The notes under the pieces were generated by a model. It ran no database searches. It saw only the letters and a list, made by a program, of their open reading frames with translations, and had not been told where the DNA came from. Below, piece by piece: positions 9,031-16,642 of a stretch of 23,306 nucleotides of DNA (position 1 is its first letter; every line of letters starts with the position of its first letter). Source of the stretch: Bifidobacterium breve (GTDB lineage: Bacteria; Actinomycetota; Acidimicrobiia; Acidimicrobiales; Ilumatobacteraceae); the NCBI GenBank assembly GCA_945871625.1, contig CAMBWL010000003.1, positions 1 to 23,306 of the forward strand. The letters are read 5' to 3'. Position numbers and translations under genes: made by a program.

Positions 9031-9702
9031 ATGAAATTCAATGACTTGCCGACAAGTCTTGGTGAGTCCGTCTGGGAGTTTCCTGACAAAGAAAAGTGGC
9101 CGCGACACGACGTCGTCGGTCGTGGTGCCGACTTAGAGCCGGAAACTTTGATCTATGCCTACCGACATGGGGTATTTCCGATGGTCTCGACTGAAAACTT
9201 CGAGACGACAACCAATTTGATCTGGTGGTCTCCGCAGATGCGCGCAATCATCCCACTCGATGGTTTGAAGAGTTCTCGATCTATGCACCGTAGTGCAAGA
9301 AAATTTGAAGTTCGTGTTGACACTGATTTCGAAAATGTGATGCGCAACTGTGCTGCCCCACATCGTGACAATGGTTGGATTACCGAAGAGTTCATCGAGG
9401 CTTATGTCAAGTTGCATCATCTTGGCTGGGCGCACAGCATCGAAGTCATCGACGAAAATGGATTTCTTGCAGGCGGACTCTACGGCGTACGCATCGGCGG
9501 TCTGTTTGCGGGCGAGTCGATGTTTCACCTTGTGCGCGATGCATCCAAAGTGGCACTGATGGCCCTCGTGCAGATGATGAAGTCCTCAGATATGTCGTTG
9601 CTTGATGTGCAGTGGTTGACACCACATTTGGCGAGTCTCGGCGCAATTTCCGTCAGGCGGGACGAATATCTGCGCCTAGTTGAGATTGCCGTAACCCAAT
9701 AG
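9031..9702 (+). CDS. aat: Leucyl/phenylalanyl-tRNA-protein transferase
   Basis: Aat transfers Leu or Phe from its tRNA to the N-terminus of proteins beginning with Arg or Lys, marking them for ClpS/ClpAP-type degradation (bacterial N-end rule). The 223-residue length is normal. YAYRHGVFPM (42-51) matches the family's Y-R-x-G-x-FPW-type signature, with Met in place of the usual Trp. WWSPQMRAII (65-74), the HRDNGWIT block, AHSIEVID, GGLYGV and GGLFAGESMFH all match conserved Aat blocks. It sits between two acyl-CoA metabolism genes with which it has no obvious functional link. The ATG start is 11 bp after the dehydrogenase stop. Confidence 0.94.
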   Translation: MKFNDLPTSLGESVWEFPDKEKWPRHDVVGRGADLEPETLIYAYRHGVFPMVSTENFETTTNLIWWSPQMRAIIPLDGLKSSRSMHRSARKFEVRVDTDFENVMRNCAAPHRDNGWITEEFIEAYVKLHHLGWAHSIEVIDENGFLAGGLYGVRIGGLFAGESMFHLVRDASKVALMALVQMMKSSDMSLLDVQWLTPHLASLGAISVRRDEYLRLVEIAVTQ

Positions 9703-9726
9703 ATACGCGCCTAGCCTTAACTGATA

Positions 9727-11691
9727 GTGAGCGACTCAAACAGCACGATTAAACGCGATGAGCCATGGGTGATGCGCACCTACTCGGGGCACTCGAGTGC
9801 TCGTGCATCGAACGAGTTGTATCGCACGAATCTGGCGCAAGGTCAGACGGGTTTATCAATTGCATTTGATTTGCCAACTCAAACTGGTTACGACCCCGAT
9901 CACATTCTTGCGCGCGGTGAGGTCGGCAAAGTAGGCGTGCCAGTCGTGCATCTGGGCGATATGAAGACTTTGCTCGACGGCATTCCGCCAGGTGAGATGA
10001 ATACGTCCATGACGATTAATGCGACCGCAGCCTGGTTGTTGGCGCTTTATGTCGCGAATGCGAACGAACAAGGTGTGGCGACGAGCGAATTGCGTGGCAC
10101 CACGCAGAATGACATTCTCAAAGAATATTTGTCGCGTGGAACTTTCATCTTTCCGCCGCAACCATCAAAGAGAATCATCGTCGACATGATTGCGTGGTGC
10201 GCGAAAAATGCGCCAAAGTGGAACCCGATAAACATTTGTTCATATCACCTGCAAGAAGTTGGCGCCACGCCAGTGCAAGAAATTGCGTTTGCGTTAGCCA
10301 ATGCGATCGATATTTTGGATGCGGTCAAGGAGAGCGGTCAGATTTCAGAAACAGAGTTTCCACAGGTATTCGCCTCAGTTTCTTTTTTTGTGAATGCCGG
10401 CATTCGATTTATCGAAGAAACTTGCAAGATGCGGGCATTCGTAAAACTATGGGAGCGCATCGGCCGCGAGCGTTATTCGATTACGGACGAACGTGCGTTG
10501 CGCTTTAGATACGGCGTGCAAGTCAATTCTTTGGGTTTGACCGAGGCGCAACCCGAAAATAATGTGCAAAGAATTGTTTTAGAAATGCTGGGTGTGACGC
10601 TTTCAAAAGAATCACGTGCCCGCAGCGTTCAATTGCCAGCATGGAACGAAGCACTGGGTTTGCCCCGTCCGTGGGATCAGCAGTGGTCATTGCGGATGCA
10701 GCAAGTGTTGGCCTTTGAGACAGATCTCTTAGAGTATGAGGACATTTTTGACGGCTCGCATGTGATCGAAGCCAAGACTTCGCAACTCGTAGACCAAGCA
10801 TGGGCCGAGATGAACGAAATTCTTAGTCTCGGCGGTGCATTTGATTCGGTCGAAGTACTTAAGAGTCGTCTTGTGAGGTCAATGTCAATTCGAACAAGTC
10901 GTATCGAAAAAGGTGATCAACGCGTAATTGGCGTGAATGCGTTCACACAGTCAGCGCAGTCCCCACTTGGCGACACCGACAATATTTTGAAAGTCGACCC
11001 AAAAATTGAAAAACAGATGGTCAAAGATTTGCAGCAGTGGCGCAAGTCGAGAGATCAGGCTTCTGTGGACCGTGCGTTGCAAGCACTCAAGACCGCCGCT
11101 ACAGAAAACAAAAATTTAATGCCATCTTCAATTGAGTTGGCGATCGCCGGTGGCACAACGGGCGAGTGGTCGCAGACGCTGCGGGATGTCTTCGGAGAAT
11201 TTCGTGCGCCGACAGGTGTGGGTGGCACGTCGGGTCGGCAAGGTCATTTGTTGGATCAGGTCGTCGAATTTGTGAAGACAATTGTGGGCGGGCCGCCGAG
11301 ACTGTTGGTTGCCAAGCCCGGTCTTGACGGCCACTCAAGTGGGGCTGAGCAGATCGCGGTTGCCGCGCGAGATTCGGGTATGGAAGTTGTCTATAGCGGC
11401 ATTCGTTTGACGCCAGAGCAAATCGCCGCTTCAGCGCGAGATGAAGACCCAGATGTAATCGGTTTATCAATCCTTTCTGGTTCGCATCTCGACTTGGTTC
11501 CTGAAGTTATTTCGCAACTCAAAAAGTTCAAAGTTCGTGCGCCATTAGTCGTCGGTGGGATTATTCCAGAAGAAGACCGTGCAAGGCTGAAAAAACTTGG
11601 TGTCGCCGCGATATATACGCCTAAAGACTTTGATATCGCCAAAATCATGCGTGATATTGCCGATCTGACGGTCAACAGTCGAAAAAAATAG
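9727..11691 (+). CDS. meaA: Ethylmalonyl-CoA mutase (adenosylcobalamin-dependent, MeaA/Ecm type)
   Basis: It rearranges (2R)-ethylmalonyl-CoA to methylsuccinyl-CoA in the ethylmalonyl-CoA pathway of acetyl-CoA assimilation, or in related C4/C5 acyl-CoA metabolism. The 654-residue protein holds both the catalytic barrel (about 1-510) and the B12-binding domain (about 525-650). FDLPTQTGYD (near 47-56) and GEVGKVGVPVVHLGDM distinguish it from methylmalonyl-CoA mutases, which have DLATHRGYD-type sequence. YGVQVNSLGLTEAQPENN and LPAWNEALGLPRPWDQQW are the MeaA hallmarks. The cobalamin motif D-x-H-x-x-G is at GLDGHSSGAE, with lower ligand His536, and SILSGSH and VVGGIIP follow. GTG 9727 lies 24 bp after aat, with TAGCCT 9 nt upstream. 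Crotonyl-CoA carboxylase/reductase, the diagnostic pathway enzyme, is not in the window. Confidence 0.93.
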   Translation: MSDSNSTIKRDEPWVMRTYSGHSSARASNELYRTNLAQGQTGLSIAFDLPTQTGYDPDHILARGEVGKVGVPVVHLGDMKTLLDGIPPGEMNTSMTINATAAWLLALYVANANEQGVATSELRGTTQNDILKEYLSRGTFIFPPQPSKRIIVDMIAWCAKNAPKWNPINICSYHLQEVGATPVQEIAFALANAIDILDAVKESGQISETEFPQVFASVSFFVNAGIRFIEETCKMRAFVKLWERIGRERYSITDERALRFRYGVQVNSLGLTEAQPENNVQRIVLEMLGVTLSKESRARSVQLPAWNEALGLPRPWDQQWSLRMQQVLAFETDLLEYEDIFDGSHVIEAKTSQLVDQAWAEMNEILSLGGAFDSVEVLKSRLVRSMSIRTSRIEKGDQRVIGVNAFTQSAQSPLGDTDNILKVDPKIEKQMVKDLQQWRKSRDQASVDRALQALKTAATENKNLMPSSIELAIAGGTTGEWSQTLRDVFGEFRAPTGVGGTSGRQGHLLDQVVEFVKTIVGGPPRLLVAKPGLDGHSSGAEQIAVAARDSGMEVVYSGIRLTPEQIAASARDEDPDVIGLSILSGSHLDLVPEVISQLKKFKVRAPLVVGGIIPEEDRARLKKLGVAAIYTPKDFDIAKIMRDIADLTVNSRKK

Positions 11692-11693
11692 AT

Positions 11694-12047
11694 TCAGGGC
11701 TTCATCGTCGTAGATGGAGCAACCGGAATAAAGCCATTCGCCGGCGGAAAAATTAACTCTTGTCCCGCTTCGACTCGATCGGGATCTGTGATTCCGTTCA
11801 TTTCCATCAGCAGTCGCATATCTAGTTGATTAGTTTCGGCAATGCCAAAAAGTGTGTCGCCGCTCTGCACGACGTAACGAATCGGTTCTACGTAGATTGT
11901 CGTAGTGACGACAACAGTTGTTTCAACCGAGACGACCGTTATTGGTTCTGGTTCCTCAACGCCACGCTGCGAAAAAAACAGTGCCAGCAGACCACTAATG
12001 ATTGTTATAGCGAGCAACGATTTCTGCAATCGGCCGTTGAGAAACAT
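11694..12047 (-). CDS. Single-pass membrane protein with LysM domain
   Basis: The protein has 117 residues. A transmembrane helix or uncleaved signal anchor (about 8-26) is followed by a Val/Thr/Glu-rich linker. One LysM domain (about 58-101) runs from RYVVQSGDTLFGIAE to GQELIFPP, and a short Pro/Thr tail ends the protein. LysM domains bind N-acetylglucosamine-containing glycans, so the protein is likely held at the membrane with its domain in the peptidoglycan layer. No enzymatic domain is present. ATG 12047 is preferred over an in-frame TTG at 12056 because TAATAT (12056-12061) overlaps that TTG and ends 8 nt before the ATG. It is divergent from the glycerate kinase gene and lies 2 bp from the convergent meaA stop. 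Confidence 0.85.
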   Translation of the reverse strand: MFLNGRLQKSLLAITIISGLLALFFSQRGVEEPEPITVVSVETTVVVTTTIYVEPIRYVVQSGDTLFGIAETNQLDMRLLMEMNGITDPDRVEAGQELIFPPANGFIPVAPSTTMKP

Positions 12048-12055
12048 GCGAAACA

Positions 12056-12061
12056 ATATTA
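12056..12061 (-). promoter_or_regulatory. Candidate -10 element for the LysM gene
   Basis: TAATAT on the minus strand is followed by 8 nt and the chosen ATG. It matches the strongest sigma-70-type -10 consensus in the window. Confidence 0.45.
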
Positions 12062-12099
12062 GGCGTGGTTGCGACTCTCTTTGCGTTCATCGCAACATC

Positions 12100-12105
12100 T
12101 AAAGT
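12100..12105 (+). promoter_or_regulatory. Candidate -10 element for the glycerate kinase gene
   Basis: TAAAGT is followed by 6 nt and the ATG at 12112, with no Shine-Dalgarno between them. This is the leaderless arrangement, and the hexamer is identical to the -10 of the dehydrogenase gene at 8164. Confidence 0.5.
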
Positions 12106-12111
12106 AAATAT

Positions 12112-13110
12112 ATGAAAGTGCTCGCAGCAGTCGACAAGTTTCGTGGTACTGCAACGGCGGCACAAGTCGCAACAGCAATCGGCCATGCGTGTTGGCAACT
12201 GGGGCACGATTGCATAGAGCGACCGCTTGCAGATGGTGGCGAAGGAACTCTTGACGCACTTGGTGGCGCAAACCGAACGACTCTAGTTACCGGCCCACTC
12301 GGTGAACCAGTTCAGGCACCATGGCGTTTGCATCGGGGAACCGCAATTATTGAGATGGCTTGTGCGTCGGGTCTATTGCTTGCTGGCGGCAAAGAAATGA
12401 ACAACGCAGTTGACGCAACTACGACGGGTACTGGTCAGTTGATTGACGCCGCTCTCGACTTGGGGGCAACTCGGATAATTGTGTGTCTGGGTGGATCGGC
12501 GACAACCGATGGTGGTCTTGGCGCGGTGAAGGCTATTCAGACACCCGCGCGCTTAAAGGGCGTTGAGTTTGTTGTTGCTTGTGATGTCACGACGCAATTC
12601 ACCGATGCCGCAAAGATTTTTGGCCCACAAAAAGGTGCGACCGCAGCGCAAGTTGAATTTCTGACAACCCGACTTGAACGGCTCGTGCAGATTTATCGAC
12701 AAAGTAACGGTGTTGATGTTTCAAAAATCTCAGGTGCGGGTGCCGCTGGCGGTCTGGCTGGCGGTCTGGCTGCACTCGGCGCGCAACTCGTGCCGGGTTT
12801 CGACCTAGTTGCTGAAGAAGTTTTGCTGGATGAACTTTTACAAGAAACTGACTTCATCATCACAGGCGAGGGCTACATGGATAGCGAAAGTTTTGCAGGC
12901 AAAGTTGTTGGCTCGATGGTCGAACTTGCTCGTGAGCACGAAATCGGCATAGCCGCAATTTGTGGCGATGTTCATCCGGATGTAAGCGGGCGCATCAAGG
13001 CGATTAGCCTCACTGAAACTTACGGGCAACAAGAGGCAATGTCGCAACCATTGCATTGCATTGAACAATCAACACTGCAGATTTTGCGCAGCCTTAAAAA
13101 AAGTAGCTAG
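12112..13110 (+). CDS. Glycerate kinase (GarK/GlxK family)
   Basis: It phosphorylates D-glycerate; most members of this family make 2-phosphoglycerate, linking glyoxylate or serine-derived glycerate to glycolysis. The 332 residues are somewhat shorter than the usual 370-380. The start MKVLAAVDKFRGTATAAQVA, then ADGGEGTLDAL (about 40-50), CLGGSATTDGGLGAV, SGAGAAGGLAGG and ITGEGYMDSESFAGKVV are the conserved family blocks. The shortening is mainly in the region after GGLGAVKAI. A 12 bp tandem repeat encodes part of the glycine-rich segment. The ATG lies 6 nt after TAAAGT. Its stop codon overlaps the convergent LytR_C gene's stop in a shared CTAG. No glyoxylate pathway genes are adjacent. Confidence 0.93.
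   Translation: MKVLAAVDKFRGTATAAQVATAIGHACWQLGHDCIERPLADGGEGTLDALGGANRTTLVTGPLGEPVQAPWRLHRGTAIIEMACASGLLLAGGKEMNNAVDATTTGTGQLIDAALDLGATRIIVCLGGSATTDGGLGAVKAIQTPARLKGVEFVVACDVTTQFTDAAKIFGPQKGATAAQVEFLTTRLERLVQIYRQSNGVDVSKISGAGAAGGLAGGLAALGAQLVPGFDLVAEEVLLDELLQETDFIITGEGYMDSESFAGKVVGSMVELAREHEIGIAAICGDVHPDVSGRIKAISLTETYGQQEAMSQPLHCIEQSTLQILRSLKKSS
12748..12771. repeat. Two-copy 12 bp tandem repeat within the glycerate kinase gene
   Basis: GGCGGTCTGGCT occurs twice in direct succession (12748-12759 and 12760-12771), encoding GGLAGGLA in frame. It lies in the glycine-rich loop conserved in the family, so slippage would keep the frame. Confidence 0.85.
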
Positions 13111-13715
13111 CCCGTTGTAGTCGGGACAACAGTCGGCACCACGATTGCGGCGCCAGAACCAAGTGGCTTGCCTGCGATATCGGTACCAAGTAAAACCAAA
13201 ACGCTGGCCTCGCCAAGTTTGCCACTTTCAGTCGGAATTGGTTCGGGCATCGCAGCGATGCCAACACCGCCAAGTTCGTTTGCGATCGCCGCAGCACCAG
13301 CCTCACTGCCAAGCAGATAGTAAACCACGGTCACCGTTTGTTTGGGGGTGATCTCGCTCTTGTTGTTCGCCTGCTGAACGATGTATCCACGACCTTGAAG
13401 TTCGGTTGTCAATTGTCCGGCGGTACCTGACATGCCCGATGCGTTTGTTATCTGCACCTTGAAGGCAGTCTTTACAAGAGTTGTTTCAACTGGAACTTCA
13501 GCAAGTGTCGCCTGAGTTGGGTCAATAGTTTCTTCTGTCGGAGTCGATGTTTCTCCACCAGTTTGATCATTGCGAATATCTCGAAGAATAAAAAATCCAA
13601 GCAGAACCGCGAGCACGGCGATAATGATCGACAAAGTTGAGTTGATATTTGTCGCACCACCGGATGGTCGACGCTCGTCTGCGGCGCGACGGGGACGTGA
13701 TTGTTCTTGGCTCAT
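13107..13715 (-). CDS. Membrane-anchored LytR_C-domain protein
   Basis: The protein has 202 residues. A cytoplasmic Arg-rich start (about 1-24) precedes one transmembrane helix (about 28-46). A Thr/Glu-rich linker follows, then a LytR_C-type domain (about 85-175) with VQITNASGMSGTAGQLTTELQGRGY, the usual core of this domain (VxVxNGsgxxGlAxxxaxxLxxxGF). The C-terminus is a Val/Pro/Thr tail. LytR_C domains accompany cell-envelope LytR-CpsA-Psr proteins, but the catalytic LCP domain is absent here, so the role is unknown. Start ATG 13715 has TAAGTT 8 nt upstream. An open frame further upstream runs into the tRNA gene and is not a credible extension. It follows tRNA-Thr on the same strand. Confidence 0.82.
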   Translation of the reverse strand: MSQEQSRPRRAADERRPSGGATNINSTLSIIIAVLAVLLGFFILRDIRNDQTGGETSTPTEETIDPTQATLAEVPVETTLVKTAFKVQITNASGMSGTAGQLTTELQGRGYIVQQANNKSEITPKQTVTVVYYLLGSEAGAAAIANELGGVGIAAMPEPIPTESGKLGEASVLVLLGTDIAGKPLGSGAAIVVPTVVPTTTG

Positions 13716-13723
13716 GTTCGTAT

Positions 13724-13729
13724 AACTTA
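13724..13729 (-). promoter_or_regulatory. Candidate -10 element for the LytR_C gene
   Basis: TAAGTT on the minus strand is followed by 8 nt and the ATG. It lies 15 bp past the 3' end of tRNA-Thr, so a matching -35 would fall in or next to the tRNA gene. Confidence 0.35.
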
Positions 13730-13744
13730 TCCTATTTGACTTTG

Positions 13745-13816
13745 AGCCGAGGGTGGGGATTGAACCCACGACCTACCGCTTACAAGGCGGTTGCTCTGCC
13801 ACTGAGCTACCCCGGC
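13745..13816 (-). tRNA. tRNA-Thr (anticodon TGT)
   Basis: The minus strand folds as a 72 nt cloverleaf. The acceptor arms GCCGGGG and CCTCGGC pair with one G-U, and the D-arm is TAGCTCAGTGGCAGAGCA. The anticodon arm is ACCGC-CTTGTAA-GCGGT, giving anticodon TGT for threonine ACA codons. The T-arm is GTGGG-TTCAATC-CCCAC. The discriminator base is T and CCA is not encoded, so the tail is added by the CCA enzyme. It lies between rlmB (47 bp upstream in transcription order) and the LytR_C gene, and may be co-transcribed with either. The minus strand has TATTAA a few bases before the 5' end, a weak -10 candidate. Confidence 0.97.
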
Positions 13817-13863
13817 GTGTTAATAGCGCGTTCAGTGTACGTTGGATTTCACTTCCTGGGCGA

Positions 13864-14772
13864 TTACTTGATGTTTCGCCGAGATCTAACTATCTCATAA
13901 GTGGCGAGCGCGGCAGCAACCGAAACATTCAGCGAAGACAACGAACCAAGCATCGGAATATTGACGAGGAGGTCGCACCTTTCGCGCGCCAGCCTCGACA
14001 TGCCGGCGCCTTCTGCGCCTAAAACCAAACAAATCGATTCTTTGGCGAACTCGCCAAGATCAAAGATGTTTTTTTCAGCTGCATCGTCAAGTCCGACTAT
14101 GGATACCCCGGCTTGTTTCATTTCGACAAGCGCACTCGGCAGTCCACCGACGATGCACATGTTGAGGTATTCGATCGCCCCAGCAGATGCTTTGGCTACC
14201 GTCGGTGTGATGTGCACAGCACGATGGCGGGGCAAAATTACCGCATCTACACCAGCGCCGTCGCAGCACCGCAGAATTGCCCCGAGGTTACCTGGGTCAG
14301 TTACACCATCAATTGCCACCAACAACAACGGAGTATCGCGCGACTCAACCAACAAGTCGGCAAGCAAAGTCTCTTCAATTGCGTCGGCTTTTGCCAGCAC
14401 ACCTTGGGGCGCTTCGCTGCGTGCTTCGCGGTCGAGTTCACGGCGCGAAACATTCATCACCTGAACTCGCTGGTCGCGCGCCAAATCTAAAATATCTTCG
14501 ACTACGGGGCTGGCCTCGATATCGCTGGCAATCCAAATTTCGCGGATTCTTCGCCGCTGGCCGAGCAATAATTCACGAACCGCTTGCCGACCTTCAATTT
14601 GTTCTCCGCCTAGTCCGTGTTCTTTTTGCGATGGGCGATTGCCACCACGGTTTGAACGCCCCGAAAGATCGATTCGTTTGGGACTATTTGGGTTGCTTCG
14701 TCGATTACCGCTGCTGGCATATCGATTCTTTGAGCGACCGCTTCGATTGTTTGATTTTGAGTCTTTTGGCAT
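13864..14772 (-). CDS. rlmB: TrmH/SpoU-family rRNA 2'-O-methyltransferase (RlmB-type)
   Basis: It likely methylates the ribose of a guanosine in 23S rRNA (G2251 in E. coli numbering). The 302 residues start with a basic low-complexity extension of about 57 residues rich in Arg, Ser and Asn, usual in actinobacterial members and probably RNA-binding. The L30e-like substrate-binding domain follows (EGRQAVRELL, about 60-140). The SPOUT knot has motif 1 IDGVTDPGNLGAILR (154-168), motif 2 LVLGAEGAGMSRL (249-261) and motif 3 IPMLGSLSSLNVSVA (272-286). ATG 14772 is 11 bp after the ispF stop; an open in-frame GTG at 14817 would overlap ispF and adds nothing conserved. It follows ispD-ispF, a common actinobacterial order, although cysS, often present between ispF and rlmB, is absent. 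Confidence 0.93.
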   Translation of the reverse strand: MPKDSKSNNRSGRSKNRYASSGNRRSNPNSPKRIDLSGRSNRGGNRPSQKEHGLGGEQIEGRQAVRELLLGQRRRIREIWIASDIEASPVVEDILDLARDQRVQVMNVSRRELDREARSEAPQGVLAKADAIEETLLADLLVESRDTPLLLVAIDGVTDPGNLGAILRCCDGAGVDAVILPRHRAVHITPTVAKASAGAIEYLNMCIVGGLPSALVEMKQAGVSIVGLDDAAEKNIFDLGEFAKESICLVLGAEGAGMSRLARERCDLLVNIPMLGSLSSLNVSVAAALATYEIVRSRRNIK

Positions 14773-14783
14773 TCGGTTTTTTT

Positions 14784-15275
14784 CTAGTTGTTCTGTGTAA
14801 CGACAGCAACTGCCCAACAGGCAATTCCTTCAGATCGACCAAGTGCGCCAAGACCTTCGGCTCGACGACCTTTCACAGTGACTGGTGCACCTACTGCGGT
14901 TGAAAGAATGCGTTGCATCTCGTCTCGATGAACCGAAATTTTTGGCTGTTCGCAGACAACGCTGCAATCGACGTTGCCAATTTCGAATTTATTGTCTCGT
15001 GCCATTTTTGCAACCAGTTGGAGCAACTTTATTGAGTCGACATTCTTAAACTTTTCATCAGTGTCAGGAAAGTGCTCACCAATATTGCCGAGGCCGCAAG
15101 CACCAAGTATCGCTTCGGCTGCAGCATGTGCCACCACGTCTGCATCACTGTGCCCGACGAGCCCGCGCTCGTTGGCATAGTGAACGCCACCAAGAATTAG
15201 TTGGCGCCCAACATCACTTGCATCGACGAAACGATGGATATCAAAACCTTGACCTACTCGAACCTGCATCGTCAT
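14784..15275 (-). CDS. ispF: 2-C-methyl-D-erythritol 2,4-cyclodiphosphate synthase
   Basis: IspF forms the cyclic diphosphate in the fifth step of the MEP isoprenoid pathway. The protein is 163 residues, normal for the family. GQGFDIHRF contains the zinc ligands Asp12 and His14, GGVHYANERGLVGHSDADV gives the third ligand region and substrate-binding His-Ser, and GNIGEHFPDTDEKFKNVDS is the family signature. The C-terminal TTEGLGxxGRxEGI-type motif is present as RRAEGLGALGRSEGIA. ATG 15275 (MTMQVRVGQ) is preferred; a GTG at 15299 would overlap ispD by 14 nt. It follows ispD by about 10 bp, so translation may be coupled. No adjacent -10 or Shine-Dalgarno was found, consistent with read-through from ispD. 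Confidence 0.96.
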   Translation of the reverse strand: MTMQVRVGQGFDIHRFVDASDVGRQLILGGVHYANERGLVGHSDADVVAHAAAEAILGACGLGNIGEHFPDTDEKFKNVDSIKLLQLVAKMARDNKFEIGNVDCSVVCEQPKISVHRDEMQRILSTAVGAPVTVKGRRAEGLGALGRSEGIACWAVAVVTQNN

Positions 15276-15285
15276 AGGTAAATCT

Positions 15286-15948
15286 TTACACCTCGCCACG
15301 CGAGACTGCGCGAGCCCAATTTAAGTCTTCGGGTGTGGTGATTTTTCGATTCAACGGATCACCGTTTACGACGACAACTCTGAAACCGTGATTTTCGACC
15401 AGCGTCGAGTCATCAGTACCTTCTGGGTTGTGCGCGTGCGCTTGACGAAGTGTCTTGGCCCTAAAAGCCTGCGGGGTTTGCACTGCAATCAGATCTCGTC
15501 GATTTGGTGTTGAAACGACCACGTTATTTTCGCCGACAAACTTGATTGTGTCGACCACGGGCAGACCGGGTACCGCGCCGTCTGCGCCAGCGCACACCGC
15601 ATTGATGACCTCTTCGAACAAAAACTCTGAGGCAAATGGTCGGGCTGCATCGTGAACACAGATAATCGTGGCGTCATTGGGTACCGCAGCCAAACCACTG
15701 CGAACTGATGCACTTCGAGTCGCACCGCCCACAACCCCGCCTTCTCGGGTGGCCTGTTCGGCTGGCAAAACCACGACTACACCGTCACTAGCCAGGCGCG
15801 CAGTTTCAACGGCCCAGTCGACCACTCGGCGCTCGTTAATTAGTGAAAACTGCTTGGGGCTTCCAAATCTTGAGCCGGAGCCAGCGGCCACGACAATCGT
15901 CCAGATTTTTTCACCAACCCGTTGCCTTGAGACGGTGTTCATGTCCAT
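15286..15948 (-). CDS. ispD: 2-C-methyl-D-erythritol 4-phosphate cytidylyltransferase
   Basis: IspD couples CTP with methylerythritol phosphate in the third step of the MEP pathway. The protein has 220 residues. The nucleotide-binding AAGSGSRFG-SPKQF is at 21-34, ATRSASVRSGL follows, CVHDAARPFAS holds the catalytic Asp-Ala-Ala-Arg-Pro block, and VQTPQAFR, GTDDSTLVE and VNGDPLNRKITTPEDL complete the signature. The annotated start is ATG 15948. A second in-frame ATG at 15942 is equally plausible because TACCCT (15951-15956, minus strand) lies 8 nt before it. The gene is first in ispD-ispF-rlmB. The usual actinobacterial upstream neighbour carD is replaced here by a divergent Crp/Fnr gene. Confidence 0.95.
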   Translation of the reverse strand: MDMNTVSRQRVGEKIWTIVVAAGSGSRFGSPKQFSLINERRVVDWAVETARLASDGVVVVLPAEQATREGGVVGGATRSASVRSGLAAVPNDATIICVHDAARPFASEFLFEEVINAVCAGADGAVPGLPVVDTIKFVGENNVVVSTPNRRDLIAVQTPQAFRAKTLRQAHAHNPEGTDDSTLVENHGFRVVVVNGDPLNRKITTPEDLNWARAVSRGEV

Positions 15949-15950
15949 TT

Positions 15951-15963
15951 AGGGTAGTACCGT
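15951..15963. promoter_or_regulatory. Back-to-back divergent -10 elements between ispD and the Crp/Fnr gene
   Basis: The minus strand has TACCCT at 15951-15956 (8 nt before the second ispD ATG). The plus strand has TACCGT at 15958-15963 (9 nt before the Crp/Fnr ATG). The hexamers are one base apart, and the whole intergenic region is only 24 bp, so the two genes must share promoter DNA. No CRP-type palindrome is visible in it. Confidence 0.35.
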
Positions 15964-15972
15964 CATTGGCTA

Positions 15973-16638
15973 ATGGGACATGACGAACTTCTTCAAGGTA
16001 GCGAGTTTTTTGCGGAGACATCTGCCGAAGTGTTGGCGACTATTGCTGCTCAAGGTGAGACGCGAAATTTGCAACGCGGTGATGTTTTGTTCAAAGAGGG
16101 TGACAAACCAGAGTCGATGTACATCGTGTTGTCTGGTCGTATTGCAATCGCAATTGGCAATCGACCGTTAGATAGTCGCGAAAGCATGCTCGCGCTTATG
16201 GAGCGGGGTGATTTGTTCGGTGAACTTGCTTTGCTTGATGGCGGAGAGCGCAGCGCAATGGCAAGGGCGATTGAATCTTCATCAGTTTTACAAATCTCGT
16301 ACGCGATCGTGCGCGAGCAACTTCAAAAAAATCCGTCAATGTTGTGGGGCGTGACAAAATTGTTGGCAAAACGCATTCGGACGATGGACGAAGTCTTGTC
16401 AGACAGCGTGTTTCTTGATGTCACAGGACGAACGGCGAAGAGACTGCTCGAGTTGTCAGGCGCCAAAGATGAATTTGTCTTGCCGATCACGCAAGAAGAA
16501 CTTGCAGGAATGGTCGGCGCATCGCGTGAGCGAGTCAACAAAGCAATCGCAAGTTTCATTCGTCTTGGTTGGCTCGAGCAACATGATCGTCGCTATCGCA
16601 TCTTGATGCGAGCGAAACTAGAGTTTCGCGCCAGTTAG
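15973..16638 (+). CDS. Crp/Fnr-family transcription regulator
   Basis: The protein has 221 residues. The N-terminal cyclic-nucleotide-binding fold (about 10-120) has the phosphate-binding cassette FGELALLDGGERSAMARA (82-99), with Gly-Glu and the Arg93-Ser94 pair typical of cAMP-binding members. A dimerisation helix (about 115-145) precedes a Crp-type winged helix (about 150-218), whose recognition region is ITQEELAGMVGASRERVNKAI (172-192). No cysteine cluster of the Fnr iron-sulfur type is present, so a cyclic nucleotide ligand is more likely than oxygen sensing. It is divergent from ispD across 24 bp. Its 3' end is 4 bp from the convergent hydrolase gene. The regulon cannot be inferred from this window. 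Confidence 0.93.
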   Translation: MGHDELLQGSEFFAETSAEVLATIAAQGETRNLQRGDVLFKEGDKPESMYIVLSGRIAIAIGNRPLDSRESMLALMERGDLFGELALLDGGERSAMARAIESSSVLQISYAIVREQLQKNPSMLWGVTKLLAKRIRTMDEVLSDSVFLDVTGRTAKRLLELSGAKDEFVLPITQEELAGMVGASRERVNKAIASFIRLGWLEQHDRRYRILMRAKLEFRAS

Positions 16639-16642
16639 CAGA

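Noticed and set aside
13716..13769. N-terminal extension of the LytR_C gene
   Set aside because: The open frame runs through the 3' end of tRNA-Thr. The internal ATG at 13715 has a TANNNT box at the right distance and gives a normal basic N-terminus before the membrane helix.
14773..14817. Upstream GTG start for rlmB
   Set aside because: It would overlap ispF and adds a cysteine-containing, unconserved segment. The ATG at 14772 starts a typical basic extension.
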